DNA from: Marsupella aquatica
Taxonomy: Eukaryota; Marchantiophyta
Length of the DNA: 64,000 bases
Assembly: GCA_973895155.1 (NCBI GenBank)
Contig: OZ316898.1
Coordinates: 15,996,001-16,060,000 of the forward strand
Direction: 5' to 3'
Position 1 is the first letter of the stretch; each line of letters opens with the position of its first letter. The notes under the pieces are model-generated. The model saw nothing but the letters and a program-made list of their open reading frames with translations. It searched no databases and was not told where the DNA came from. Of the stretch, positions 43,767 to 54,927 are shown one piece after another. The position numbers and the translations under genes are program-made.

Positions 43767-45432
43767 CTAAAAAACCTGCCCTAAAATTAAACCAGCTTGT
43801 GATGATGCTCTTTTCATGTATTTTTCAACCCAAGAACTAAGTCTAGCTTCTAGTAGTCCTCCTAAAACTTTAGCAAAGATACTAGCTATCATGATAGTCC
43901 TATAGTTGCTCACCTCATTCTTAGAGCCTCCCTTGTGAATAGGTACCAATCTCCTTGTACTCCAATCTGGAGGTAAGCCACCTTGGACCACTTGATTCAA
44001 ACATGTAGTGAGTGCTGATACCAAAGAAGATCCACCCCATTGTAGGAGCTCCACTGTGAACCCTTGCAAATTTGCAGCCTTGCCCTTTTGCATTCTAGAT
44101 AGTTGAGTTTGCATCTCTATATCTGAGAATTGAATAGCTTCCCCAATCTCCAAAGGCATGGAAGTAGCTTCAGGATAGAAGTAGAGAGACCTCACATAGC
44201 TTACCAATGTTTGTTGCTCCAAGCAAGGATCTTTTTTTTCACCTGAAATCTCTTCCAAAAGCCTTTAGGATTCTCTTGAAGTTCTTGCAAAAGCACTTGT
44301 TGATGTTGCCTCATGAAGCATCTCTTCTTGTGCTTCACAAAGTTACTATACATTCTCAATGCAAGTAACTTTACATCTTCAGGTTGTTCCATGGCCCTCC
44401 TTCTAGCTTCTACACACTCCTGCATCAAACCATGCTTTCATGGTTTGTTTTGTGGACAATGGTCTTTTAGAGAATACAATAGTAGTTGCCTTTGCTATCA
44501 ATTGTGATAGTTCCAACACAATGGAATGTGTTGATAGTAGGGCCTCAATCTCCCCTCTAAATACATCAGCCTTATTATGATCCAAGAAGAGTCTAGAAAT
44601 ATGTCTTTTCCTTGTTATCCCCTCTCTAAAACTTGTGGCCAAATCTAGATGAAATAACAAGAGTAGATGTGAAGACTCTGGTTGTTGATCAAGTATTCTA
44701 AAATCAATCACTCTACTAGCTGAAGATGGTGATGCTAGGAGATAATCAATGGTGCTACATCCTTGGCTTGATCTAAATGTATAACCTGATGAATGAGGAA
44801 ATCTTTCAAGCCCATTCAATATTCTCAGATTACAAGAAGCTCCTAATTGTAGAAAATGGGGTGTCATATCATTTACCCTAGTATCTAAGCTTTTCTCAAC
44901 CAAGATGAGTCTTCATTGCATAATATCCAAGACAATGCCCCCAAATCTCCACTATCAATGAATTGTTGGTGAGACAGTCTAGCATTAAAATCTTCCACTA
45001 TCCATGTCTCTCCTAGTACTGATACATCATGTATAACTTGAATCAAGTTATGGAATGGATATTGTGCATTAGCAATTCCCATCTTGTACCCATTCATGCT
45101 AAGTGGGGTAAAATAGGTGGCAATTAGAAATGATGGAGTACCTCTAATATGTAGTCTCACCACCATGAATTGCTTGCTTGGATCTTCATGCTCAATAGAT
45201 GTCATGTGTTGAAGATGGTTCTTGGTGTAGACTGCAATACCTCCAAACCCTCTTCCCCTTGTGGTGTTCTTTTAATTGAAGAGAGATCCAATGCAAGTAA
45301 AATCCTTGATGCTAGATAGATCATTCTCCTCATATTGCCAAGTCTCCATGAAAAGCAGGATGTCAGCTTTCTCAAACAAGGGTTCTCCTCCTATTGCTGA
45401 TTCTATGGAAAGTCCTGAAATATTCCATGCCA
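43767..45432 (-). pseudogene. LINE-A2 ORF2 fragment (endonuclease and start of RT)
   Basis: From MAWNISG-like sequence at about 45432 through HYM/TSIEHEDPSKQFMVVRLH (45205), GETWIVEDFNARLS (GDFN changed to EDFN), DYLLASPSSASRV and ESSHLLLLFHLDL (SSH as in LINE-A). Then RT approach motifs MQKGKAANLQGFTVELLQWGG and TRRLVPIHKGGSKNEV (44090-43900). Frame breaks occur near 45240, 44890, 44400 and 44250. Confidence 0.75.
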
Positions 45433-46189
45433 TGACTCTCAAGGTCCCAACCCATCATTTAGAGGCATCTCTCTTCCTTTGGGTCACAAAAGCTTGCCCA
45501 TTGCGCAAGTATGCTACCAATCCTTGATCCTTGGCTGCCCTCACCTTGTCAAGCTCAATCTTCCTTGCTTCCACTTGGGTGGGAGTCAGATCATCATCCA
45601 ACCAAATCCTTTGACCCTTGAGCATGTTCCTATTAGCCATCACTCTAACTTTCTCAGATTCCATGCCAAACTTGACCAAGATTGGACGTGGAAGATCACC
45701 CTTCTTTTGTCCAATCATGTATGCCTGGAAAATGGTAGGTTCATGCACTTTCAAGTGAGATTGGAAGAAGTAAGTGACTACCTCTTTGGTGTTCTCCTTT
45801 TCCACCTCCACCACCCCTGATATCTTGCAATTGTTCACTCTTGTATGTTGGTTCTTCTGTTCCTCCTCCAGTAATCTTCTCTCCTCGTCCTTGGTTTGGA
45901 TAAACTCCATGTGTGATTGCTTGGCTGCTTAAGCATGTGTCTTCAGCTTCTCCTCCATCAAGGCCATGGTGTTGTTCTCTTTTAACCTCTCACTCATCTC
46001 AACTGTATGTTCAGCAATCACCCTAGTGACCTTGATAGAGCCACCCAACTTAATCCTCAACTCATGGATCTCTTTCCTTTGTTCCTCCACTACTCTCACA
46101 AGAGTAGTCAATTGGGCTTTCTGGTCAGCCATCTCCTTTGTAACACTAGAAGAATCCGAGGTGAACTGAGACCGCAATATGTGACTCAT
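45433..46189 (-). pseudogene. LINE-A2 ORF1
   Basis: Coiled coil (46189-45930) with a different N-terminus from LINE-A (MSHILRSQFTSDSSSV), an in-frame TAA near 45930, then the conserved RRM-like part (NNCKISGVVEVEKENTK; PRPILVKFGMESEKVRV; WLDDDLTPTQVEARK) ending at a TGA at 45455-45457. As in LINE-A, ORF2 follows in the same frame after that TGA. Confidence 0.75.
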
Positions 46190-46500
46190 TTTGGCTCATG
46201 TGACTTCATTGTGACTCAACGTGACTTGACCCACGCTGTGACCCTTGGAGTTGCAAAAGTTGAGACCAAAAAATGGAAGTCACTATTGATACTGGGCTTT
46301 GCAACTCGCTTGATACCCATTTGTGACTGATCTGTGACTTTATTGTGGAGTCTAGCCTTGTTTCGACGTGACTGCAATATGACTTCAGCGAGTCACATCG
46401 TAAGTCACAAACATGACTTACCCGCATTCAAAGCGTGTGACTATTTAGTGTCACAGGAGAGACCAATGGAGACCCTGGCCCGCGTCACACAACAGAACCA
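46190..46500. repeat. GTGACT/AGTCAC-rich repeats at the 5' side of LINE-A2
   Basis: The words GTGACTT, TGTGACT and AGTCAC recur more than ten times in both orientations. They lie where a 5' UTR of LINE-A2 would be, so they may be its leader; alternatively they are subterminal repeats of a DNA transposon. No 181-bp monomers are present here. Confidence 0.55.
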
Positions 46501-46990
46501 TTTGGGACTCTATATACTCATGTTTATAACTAATAAGGTTCACATGCAAGTTATAACCATGACTAATGAACACAGAGGGACAGTTCATAAGGAGAGAGAG
46601 CACTCGACATTACAATACATAGAAACCTGATGTTCTAACTTTAGAAATATAACACATTGAATACAAGAAATGAACATAGCATGAATGACATCCACATGAA
46701 ACAAAGCATCATATAAGCACATCCTACATAAAACATTCATAAGAATTAAACATAATCACAATCTTGCTAAAAAATGAAGATCATTTGAATTCCAATGGAA
46801 TAGTTTACAATGTGATCAATGTAATTCAGACAAAATAAGAACTCATAATTGATGACTGTAGGATGAGATAACTGAAAGCACATGCATGATACTATGAATC
46901 TCCAAGAGGACATGATTCTTGTACTGCTTCTTGACATCTAAAATCTACATAACATGACTCACACTACAAAAAAATAATGGCATGACATTG
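46501..46990. other. AT-rich DNA, no gene; possible CACTA-like word
   Basis: No coding potential. CACTACAAAAAAA starts at 46962 and resembles the start of plant CACTA elements, only 30 bp from the stop of the neighbouring minus-strand gene. No matching second terminus was found, so it is noted and not called a terminus. Confidence 0.35.
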
Positions 46991-48340
46991 TTATGGATCC
47001 TCTATGAACTTGCTTGGCCATAATACCAAAGAACCTGTAGCATCTCCAAGTGTCTTTTGAGGAGGATCATCATTTGTGTTTGGAATGGGAAGGACAGCTT
47101 TAGGTTTCACTAGTAATGTGACTAACACTACTGAATAACCTGGGGGAATCCTCTTGCCATGGAACGTTGTGGAACCAACCTGCACTCTGCCAAATCCTAC
47201 TCGTGTTCCACTCTCATCAACAGCTAACAAGCCACTTTGTCCCTCAGCATTAGGTGCTTTCCCCACTTCCACCTTAGATCTTTCTGCCAGCACCGTTCTT
47301 GGAGGTTTGTATGAAACCTTTGACGTGGCTCTGCTCCCACCAGCAGACTTGCTTCGTGTGCGCATGCTTCCTCTCTTCATAGTAGTGAAGCTAGGCTTAG
47401 TAGGTTCCTCTGTTAGGACTGTCACAGTAGCAGGTTCATCACCTGGGAGTGTCATACCAACTAACTCTTTGGTTGGATTTATCTCAACAAGAGGCACACC
47501 TGTCATTGAGAATGATACATTCTGCAAATCATTTATCTCTGCAATGGAGTCAAGATCTACATAGCATGAATCTGGCTCAATGGTATCATTGTCATGCTTG
47601 CTGATATCCTCATTTGCCCCAACATTGATATCATCCACTCCCTTGCCAATGTCATCATCATCCAAACATGGTTGACTGCCCTCTGTCAAACAAGTTGCTT
47701 GTACAGACTGCAACTTTGTTGCCTCTAAATGGTAATGGTAATGGTAATGGTAATGTATTATAAGCTCCGGGACCATGAAAGTCAAAGGAGCTGCCACAAA
47801 AAGTAAAGTACAATGCAATCAAAGAAAAGAGCAACCAAAAGAGATTGCTCAGAAGAGGACAACTATGTCCTCAAAGAAACTATAGCGAGTATTTTCCAGG
47901 TTCTCATACTTCTTCTCTGTAGCACCTGTCTTATTCTCTATGGACACAACAACCACAATATATGTTACTGAAAATAACACATTCAACAAACAATGTCAAT
48001 TCAAACTATACATTTAATAATCATATCCCACACAGTTGTAAAGGCCTTACCTTCAAGCCTACATGTCGTTGGCATGCCAGAAGAGTGCATCGACTTTGCC
48101 ACCTCAAGTGGTGATGGTGGAACTCCTACAGAATTGGAATCAATTTTATCTCTCACCGACACAACAGTTTCCATTAATTTCTTGAAGTTCACATGGAACA
48201 AGTCAGTCAATGAATTCAAACGTTCATTGATCTCTGGAAGACATGTTTCGATAGCCTTCAAACGACCACTTATCTTTGTAAGTGAAGATCCACCTCCCTA
48301 CATGACACAGGGGTATAGGTTCAATCACTCCATATCATAG
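46991..48340 (-). pseudogene. CACTA-type accessory gene fragment with DUF8039-like end
   Basis: Two minus-strand pieces: 48340-48001 (GRLKAIETCLPEINERLNSL, helical; then PSPLEVAKSMHSSGMP) and 47727-46991 (acidic, then a Ser/Arg-rich linker, then VGFGRVQVGSTTFHGK, IPPGYSVVLVTLLV and a GDATGSLVLWPSKFIEDP end). The G-x-G-R-V ... GK-x-IPPG ... WP pattern recalls the DUF8039 domain at the C-terminus of plant En/Spm-type proteins; recognition is by memory only. A LINE-A tail (47728-47886) lies between the pieces, and 47887-48000 may be an intron or decayed exon. Role unknown. Confidence 0.45.
47728..47886 (-). mobile_element. LINE-A 3' end, 5'-truncated to ~159 bp
   Basis: Reverse complement of the LINE-A end: (GGTAAT)n at the left, then the 3' UTR and the last few ORF2 codons up to TCAAAGAAACTATA. 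Inserted antisense to LINE-A copy 1 and co-oriented with the DUF8039-like gene, creating a chimeric open frame across the boundary. Confidence 0.88.
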
Positions 48341-48392
48341 GTTAATCCAAGTCATTCCAATCTGGCACGGAAATGTCAAAACATCTAAGCAC

Positions 48393-49961
48393 AGCGGTAC
48401 GCAAAATTTCACTTCGAGTTGGAAGGGCAATCGGCTGCGGTTTGAGCTCGGATTTTGGCAGAGTGTTGCAAACAGCGAGAATGTATCACTGGCAAAGTTA
48501 GAGCTGCAACCGACATCGTTTGGTATGCACTTTAGCATGCGCGATCTGCTACGTCTCCAGTTTCGCGATTCTGAGCTTGGGGCGAAATTTCACTTCGAGT
48601 TGGAAGGGCAATCGGCTGCGGTTTAAGCTCAGACTTTGCCAGAGCATTGGAAACAGCGAGAATGTATCACTGGCAAAGTTAGAGCTGCAACCGACATCGT
48701 TTGGTATGCACTTTAGCATGCGCAATCTGCTACGTCTCTAGTTTCGCGATTCTAAGCTTGGGGTGAAATTTCACTTCGAGTTGGAAGGGCAATCGGCTGC
48801 GATTTGAGCTCAGATTTTGCCAGAGCATTGGAAACAGCAAGAATGTATCACTGGCAAAGTTAGAGCTGCAACCGACATTGTTTGATATGCACTTTAGCAT
48901 GCACGATCTATTACGTCTCCAGTTTCACAATTCTGAGCTTGGGGCAAAATTTCACTTCGAGTTGGAAGGGAAATTGGCTACGGTTTAAGCTCAGACTTTG
49001 CCAGAGCATTGGAAACAGCGAGAATGTATCACTGGCAAAGTTAGAGCTGCAACCGACATTGTTTGGTATACACTTTAGCATGCACGATCTGCTACGTGTC
49101 CAGTTTCGGGATTCTGAGCTTGGGGCGAAATTTCATTTCGAGTTGGAAGGGCAATCGGCTGCGGTTTGAGCTCAGATTTTGGCAGAGTGTTGCAAACAGC
49201 GAGAGTGTATCACTGGCAAAGGTAGAGCTGCAACTGACATCCTCTACTGCTCCCAATTTCTATTTGTCGTCTAAGAGTACATTCTAACAACAGTTTCAGC
49301 TTTGTGATGGCAACGGAGGAGATTGCCCATCTCAAGGCTTTGCTTGAGAAAATCTTAGTTGTGGCTGAAAACTCCGCAATTGAGATTACCACGCTCAGCA
49401 AGGAGGTGACGGAGCTAAAGAATGAGAATGTCAAGCAAAAGAGGTTGATTAGTGATCTTCGATCTCAAACTCAGGAGAATGGTAAGCAACTCTCATTGCT
49501 TGCATCGTGTTTTGGAGACATGGAGAAGAGTATGTGCCCAGAGAAATCAGTGATACATGAGGCTGTAGGGGAGATTGAGGAGAAGCTCAAAACCTTTGCA
49601 CAGGCTGCAAAACAATCACATATGGAATTTGTCCAAGCCAAGGAGGAGGAGAGGAGAGCACTAGAAGAAGAACACAAGAACCAGCATGCAAGAGTCAGCA
49701 ACTGCAAAATATCAGGCCTTGTTGAGGAGGAGAAGGAAGACACCAAGAAGGTAGCAATTTCATTCTTCCAATCTCAGATGAAAGTGCATGACCCTATCAT
49801 TTTGCAAGCATATAGGATTGGGCAAAAGAAGGGGGACCTTCCACGTCCAATCTTGGTGAAGTTTGCAGCTGAATCCGAGAAAGCTAGAGTGATGGCTAAC
49901 AGGAGCATGCTTAAAGGGCTAAGGATTTGGTTGGATGATGATCTGACTCCCACACAAGTCC
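48393..49961 (+). mobile_element. LINE-A copy 3, 5' half (left arm of foldback)
   Basis: Monomers (starts at 48475, 48656, 48837, 49018 and 49199), leader, and ORF1 from the ATG at 49307 to codon ~213 (DLTPTQV), where it joins inverted LINE-A at 49961/49962. No 3' end. Just upstream, 48337-48358 repeats a 22-bp piece of ORF2 (equivalent to 10634-10656), a filler typical of end joining. Confidence 0.88.
49307..49961 (+). pseudogene. LINE-A ORF1, truncated, copy 3
   Basis: Same as copy 1 ORF1 for about 218 residues, then runs into antisense ORF2 sequence and ends at 50023 with an unrelated tail of about 20 residues. Confidence 0.85.
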
Positions 49962-52900
49962 TCATAAAACTTGCAAGCAATGAATACATGATATTCATTC
50001 TCTATACTAGAGCTATGACATAGTTGACAAACCCTCTTTTTCCTGTCAATATCCTTCCATCTCCCTTGTTCTACTTCAAGGTGGTGTGAGCTTAGTCTAT
50101 ACTGAGCAATAAGTTGTCTAAGTTGTACTGAGATAGTGCTCGATAAGTATTCTTGTTCTCGATATTTCTTCATTGGGTTCACATCTCTCATGTAGTATTG
50201 CTGCCGTGGGCTAGGTTCATGCCAAAGTTTGTGCAAAGCCTTTTGCTCAAGTTTTGCTCTTAGCTTGGTTGGGTGTGTTGGCCATTCATGTTCAGGAAGA
50301 TCCCAAGCATGGGCCCACCTGCACACATCTGCATACCACCCTTTAGCTGAAGATGAGCGCAAGGCATGAAAAGGAAATCTGTTTTCCTCCAACTCTCTTA
50401 CATGCATGATGTATTTGAGTGTGTGGAAGAGTGCCTCCACCTCCAAAGGAAACAAGCCTGCCTCTGCAAGTGTAAGTGCATATGGGGTTTGTGACTTGAT
50501 CCCAAGCTCCATCTCAAGAAATAGCTTTTGCAGCCCCTCAATCTGTTGCCACCTAGATTTAGACACACCTGCTCCCCAAATTGGTGCTCCATAAAGAATG
50601 ACTGGTTTCACCAAAGCTCCAAATAGATGTTTCCTTAACCTCCAAGTGTGTAGACCAGCTCTTTTGCATTTGTTCATGAATGCATAAAAAGCTCTGTACC
50701 CATTGGCAGCCCTAGATTTTACACATGAGGCCCAACTCAAGTTTTGAGAGAACTCCACCCCCCAAGGTATTTGTAGGTCCTCACAAATTCCACCAGATTC
50801 CCTTGGAAGTAGAGCTCTGGATTTTGTCGTGTGCCAATGCCCAAACACTTGGTCTTCTTGAGGTTGACTACCATCCCTGTTGCTTGACAAAACTCCTCCA
50901 AGGCATTGAGATGTCTTTGCAAAGCTTCTTGAGCATGAGCAAGTAGGACCACATCATCTGCAAATATAAGAAGTTGGAGGACAAACCTACCCAATTGAGT
51001 GCCAACTCCACCATGCTCCTCCAAAATGTTGTGTAGCTGATCAATGAAGATGCCAAAGAGAGTTGGTGAGAGAGGACAACCTTGGATCACCCCAAGAGTG
51101 CTCCAGATTTCTTCAGAGGTTTCCTTTGAAAGTTTGATGCGCACTTCTTGGTACAATTTAGAAACAGCCAACCTGAGCTCTTCAGGCACTTCCAACTCCA
51201 CCATCCTATCCCAAAGCTTGGATCGGGAAACTTTGTCAAAGGCCTTGGAGAAGTCCACAAACAAGCAAAATAATGGTTTATGTGGAGATTTGGCCTTTTC
51301 ACACAACACCCTCAAGCAGAGAATGTGATCCATAGTGCTGAATTCTCTCCTAAAACCTGCTTGTGAAGGTGCCCTTTTCATCTCACTCTCCAACCAAGAG
51401 CTTAATCTGGCTTCAAGTAGTCCTCCCAAAACTTTAGCAAAAGTATTGCCTACCATGATGGTTCTGTAGTTGTGCACATCGTCCTTGTTGCCTGCCTTGA
51501 AGATAGGCACCACTCTTCTGGTCATCCAAGCTTTAGGTAAATCTAAAGCCATTGCTTGATTCAGCTCATGCACCAAGTTTGTTAGTAAAGAGGGTCCTCT
51601 CCACAAAAGAAGCTCCAAGTTCAGGCCCAACAGATCTTTAGCTTTCCCATGTTGCATGTGGGAAAGATGCACCTTCACCTCCCTCTCTGTAAACTGAATG
51701 GTGTCCCCAAGGGGCAAAGGCATGCCACTAGCATCTGGAAAGAAATACAAGGATGTGACATAGGTTACCAGGTCCTGGTGATCCAAGGGGGGAGTAGTCT
51801 TGCCTGATTGCATTCTCTCCCAAAAACGTTTTGGATGTTTGATGAACTCCTCACATAGTGATTGTTGATGACTCTTCAAGAAGCACCTCTTCTTGTGTTT
51901 GATGAAGTTCTTGTACATAGTGAATGCCAAAAGTCTCTTTTCCCCTTAATGTGATCTTGCTTGCATCCTTGCTCTAGCACAATCCTCGTCAAACCAAGCC
52001 TTCATGTTTTGCTTTCTAGGGGGTTTGCTGGAGAAAGTAGAGGCTGCTGCTTGTGCTATGACTTCTGAGAGCTCAATCTGATCATCCAAGGTATGGAGAA
52101 GATGTTCAAAGTTGGCTTTGAAGATGACTTCTCTATCAGGGTCTAGAAACAGAGGTTTGGGTACTGGCTTTCTATGCACTTTGTTTGGGATTGTGGTCAG
52201 GTCAAGATGGAACAACAAAGGCAAGTGTGAAGACTCTGGTTGTTGATCAAGTATTTGAAAGTCAACCACTCTAGTGGCAGAGGTAGGTGTGGCAAGAAGG
52301 TAATCAATGGTACTACATCCTTGTTTAGATCTAAAAGTGTAACCAGATGATTGGGGAAATCTCTCAAGTCCATTCAATATTCTTAGATTACAAGAAGCTC
52401 CCAAATGCAAAAAGTGACGTGTCATGTCATTTGTTCTGGTGTCAAGAGCCTCTCTCACCCAAGGTATCTCTTCACTACATGATGACCAAGGTAAAGTTCC
52501 TAAGTCCTCACTTTCAGTAAATTGTTCATTAGATGGCTCTCTAGGTCCATAGTTTCTTTGAGGACATAGTTGTCCTCTTCTGAGCAATCTCTTTTGGTTG
52601 CTCTTTTCTTTGATTGCATTGTACTTTACTTTTTGTGGCAGCTCCTTTGACTTTCATGGTCCCGGAGCTTATAATACATTACCATTACCAGATACCCTGG
52701 CATTAAAGTCCCCCACTATCCATGTCTCCCCTAGTGGTGATATATCATGAATGACTTGGTGGATTAACCTATGAAATGGATAATGTGCATCAGCAATTCC
52801 CATCTTATAGACATTCATATTAAGGGGAGCAAAATAGGTGACAATCAGAAATGATGGAGTACCTCTGGTATGAAGTCTCACCACCATGAACTGCTTGCTG

Positions 52901-53154
52901 GGATCTTCATGTTCAATAGAGGTGATGTGTTGAAGTTGATTCTTGGTGTAGACAGCAATGCCTCCAAACCCTCTTCCCCGTGTGGTCTTCTTCTCATTGA
53001 AGATGGATTGTATGCAAGTAAAGCCTTTAATGCTAGGTAGAGCATTTCCCTCATATTCCCAAGTCTCCGTGAAAAGCAAGATGTCAAAATTCTCAAACAA
53101 AGGTTCCCCTCCAATTGCTGTTTCTATGGAAACTCCTGAAACATTCCATGCCAT
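49962..53154 (-). pseudogene. LINE-A ORF2, copy 4 (broken)
   Basis: Contains the endonuclease start (MAWNVSGVS), GDFNARVS, then the inserted LINE tail, DYLLA, ESSHLPLLF, RT with FVDFSKAFDKV and LLIFADDVVLL, and the finger CQLC...H...C. Frameshifts near 51945 (TTAAGG for TTCAAGGG-type change) and 50755 (extra C) and the 3' truncation make it inactive. Confidence 0.85.
52532..52689 (+). mobile_element. Short LINE-A 3' end inserted in LINE-A copy 4 ORF2
   Basis: About 158 bp starting GCTCTCTAGGTCCATAG and ending ATTACCA. Comparison with copy 1 (near 10710) gives the empty site: ...TTCATTAGATACCCTGG. In the filled site only about two bases (GA) could be duplicated. Confidence 0.9.
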
Positions 53155-53175
53155 GACTCTCAAGGTCCCAATCCA

Positions 53176-53946
53176 TCATTTAGAAACAACTCTCTTCTTA
53201 TTGGTAACAACAGCTTGTCCATTGCGCAAGTAGGCTACCAATCCTTGGTCTTTGGCTACTCTCACATTCTCAAGCTCAATTTTCCTTGTTTGGACTTGTG
53301 TGGGAGTCAGATCATCATCCAACCAAATCCTTAGCCCTTTAAGCATGCTCCTGTTAGCCATCACTCTAGCTTTCTCGGATTCAGCTGCAAACTTCACCAA
53401 GATTGGACGTGGAAGGTCCCCCTTCTTTTGCCCAATCCTATATGCTTGCAAAATGATAGGGTCATGCACTTTCATCTGAGATTGAAAGAATGAAATTGCT
53501 ACCTTCTTGGTGTCTTCCTTCTCCTCCTCAACAAGGCCTGATATTTTGCAGTTGCTGACTCTTGCATGCTGGTTCTTGTGTTCTTCCTCTAGTGCTCTCC
53601 TCTCCTCCTCCTTGGCTTGGACAAATTCCATATGTGATTGTTTTGCAGCCTGTGCAAAGGTTTTGAGCTTCTCCTCAATCTCCCCTACAGCCTCATGTAT
53701 CACTGATTTCTCTGGGCACATACTCTTCTCCATGTCTCCAAAACACGATGCAAGCAATGAGAGTTGCTTACCGTTCTCCTGAGTTTGAGATCGAAGATCA
53801 CTAATCAACCTCTTTTGCTTGACATTCTCATTCTTTAGCTCCGTCACCTCCTTGCTGAGCGTGGTAATCTCAATTGCGGAGTTTTCAGCCACAACTAAGA
53901 TTTTCTCAAGCAAAGCCTTGAGATGGGCAATCTCCTCCGTTGCCAT
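53176..53946 (-). CDS. LINE-A ORF1, copy 4 (open)
   Basis: Uninterrupted 256-residue frame differing from copy 1 at only a few residues (for example QTRKIELENVR against QARKIELEKVR). It is followed by the same TGA and in-frame ORF2 start as copy 1. It could still be expressed if the monomer promoter is active, but its ORF2 is broken. Confidence 0.75.
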   Translation of the reverse strand: MATEEIAHLKALLEKILVVAENSAIEITTLSKEVTELKNENVKQKRLISDLRSQTQENGKQLSLLASCFGDMEKSMCPEKSVIHEAVGEIEEKLKTFAQAAKQSHMEFVQAKEEERRALEEEHKNQHARVSNCKISGLVEEEKEDTKKVAISFFQSQMKVHDPIILQAYRIGQKKGDLPRPILVKFAAESEKARVMANRSMLKGLRIWLDDDLTPTQVQTRKIELENVRVAKDQGLVAYLRNGQAVVTNKKRVVSK

Positions 53947-54009
53947 CACAAAGCTGAAACTGTTGTTAGAATGTACTCTTAGACGACAAATAGAAATTGG
54001 GAGCAGTAG

Positions 54010-54587
54010 AGGATGTCAGTTGCAGCTCTACCTTTGCCAGTGATACACTCTCGCTGTTTGCAACACTCTGCCAAAATCTGAGCTCAAACCGCAGCCGATT
54101 GCCCTTCCAACTCGAAGTGAAATTTCGCCCCAAGCTCAGAATCCCGAAACTGGACACGTAGCAGATCGTGCATGCTAAAGTGCATACCAAACGATGTCGG
54201 TTGCAGCTCTAACTTTGCCAGTGATACATTCTCGCTATTTCCAATGCTCTGGCAAAGTCTGAGCTTAAACCGTAGCCAATTTCCCTTCCAACTCGAAGTG
54301 AAATTTTGCCCCAAGCTCAGAATTGCGAAACTGGAGACGTAACAGATCGTGCATGCTAAAGTGCATATCAAACAATGTCGGTTGCAGCTCTTACTTTGCC
54401 AGTGATACATTCTTGCTGTTTCCAATACTCTGGCAAAATCTGAGCTCAAATCGCAGCCGATTGCCCTTCCAACTCGAAGTGAAATTTCACCCCGAGCTCA
54501 TAATCGTGAAACTAGAGACGTAGCAGATTGCGCATGCTAAAGTGCATACCAAACGATGTCGGTTGCAGCTCTAACTTTGCCAGTGAA
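54010..54587 (-). repeat. LINE-A 5' monomer array, copy 4
   Basis: Three 181-bp monomers and a partial one in reverse orientation, ending outward at about 54587. Right arm of the foldback. Confidence 0.85.
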
Positions 54588-54927
54588 AGGTACATCCGAG
54601 GCAGAGCACAGCAGGCACATGGACAGGACAAGACTATTAAATGACAAGACTAAAGAGTATTTCATTCTTCCATTGACTTTCATGGTCCCAGAGCTTATAA
54701 TACATTACCATTACCATTATGTACTCATCTATAGCAAACAGCAAGCAATATGTGACCAATATGCTGAAGTAAGCCTTACAGACCAGCAGTGATTCGATAG
54801 TGTTCCAAGAGACAAAAGGAGGGAAGGGTCTGTGGAGGCACATCATCAGCATGGGCAGGTTATTTATTGCTATATTGCAAGCACATCCACGACAGTACAG
54901 GTACATCCGAGGCAGAGCACAGCAGGC
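54588..54927. repeat. 29-bp direct repeat flanking a ~280-bp segment with a LINE-A tail
   Basis: A 29-bp sequence starting AGGTACATCCGAGGC occurs at 54588-54616 and again at 54899-54927. Between them, 54674-54719 is the terminal ~45 bp of LINE-A with its hexamer tail. The repeat edges do not coincide with the LINE tail, so this is not a simple target duplication. Confidence 0.7.

Larger units (their letters stand above)
43760..46189 (-). mobile_element. LINE-A subfamily copy (LINE-A2), 3' part missing
   Basis: Minus strand: ORF1 (46189-45455) and ORF2 (45433-43767) resemble LINE-A at roughly 60-75% of residues. The element stops within RT, just after KYMKRASSQAG, so RT core, finger, 3' UTR and tail are absent. 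Loss of the 3' end is abnormal for LINE insertion, which normally loses the 5' end, and points to later deletion at the copia LTR boundary. Confidence 0.8.
49962..54587 (-). mobile_element. LINE-A copy 4, lacking 3' end (right arm and loop of foldback)
   Basis: Minus strand from the 5' end at about 54587: three monomers, leader, intact ORF1 (53946-53176), ORF2 (from 53154) down to the C-terminal finger, ending at 49962 within KFYE. The last ~60 residues, 3' UTR and tail are absent. ORF2 is broken by a LINE-A tail insertion (52532-52689) and by frameshifts near 51945 and 50755. ORF1 (53299 and beyond), leader and monomers pair with the left arm over about 1.29 kb. Confidence 0.88.
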
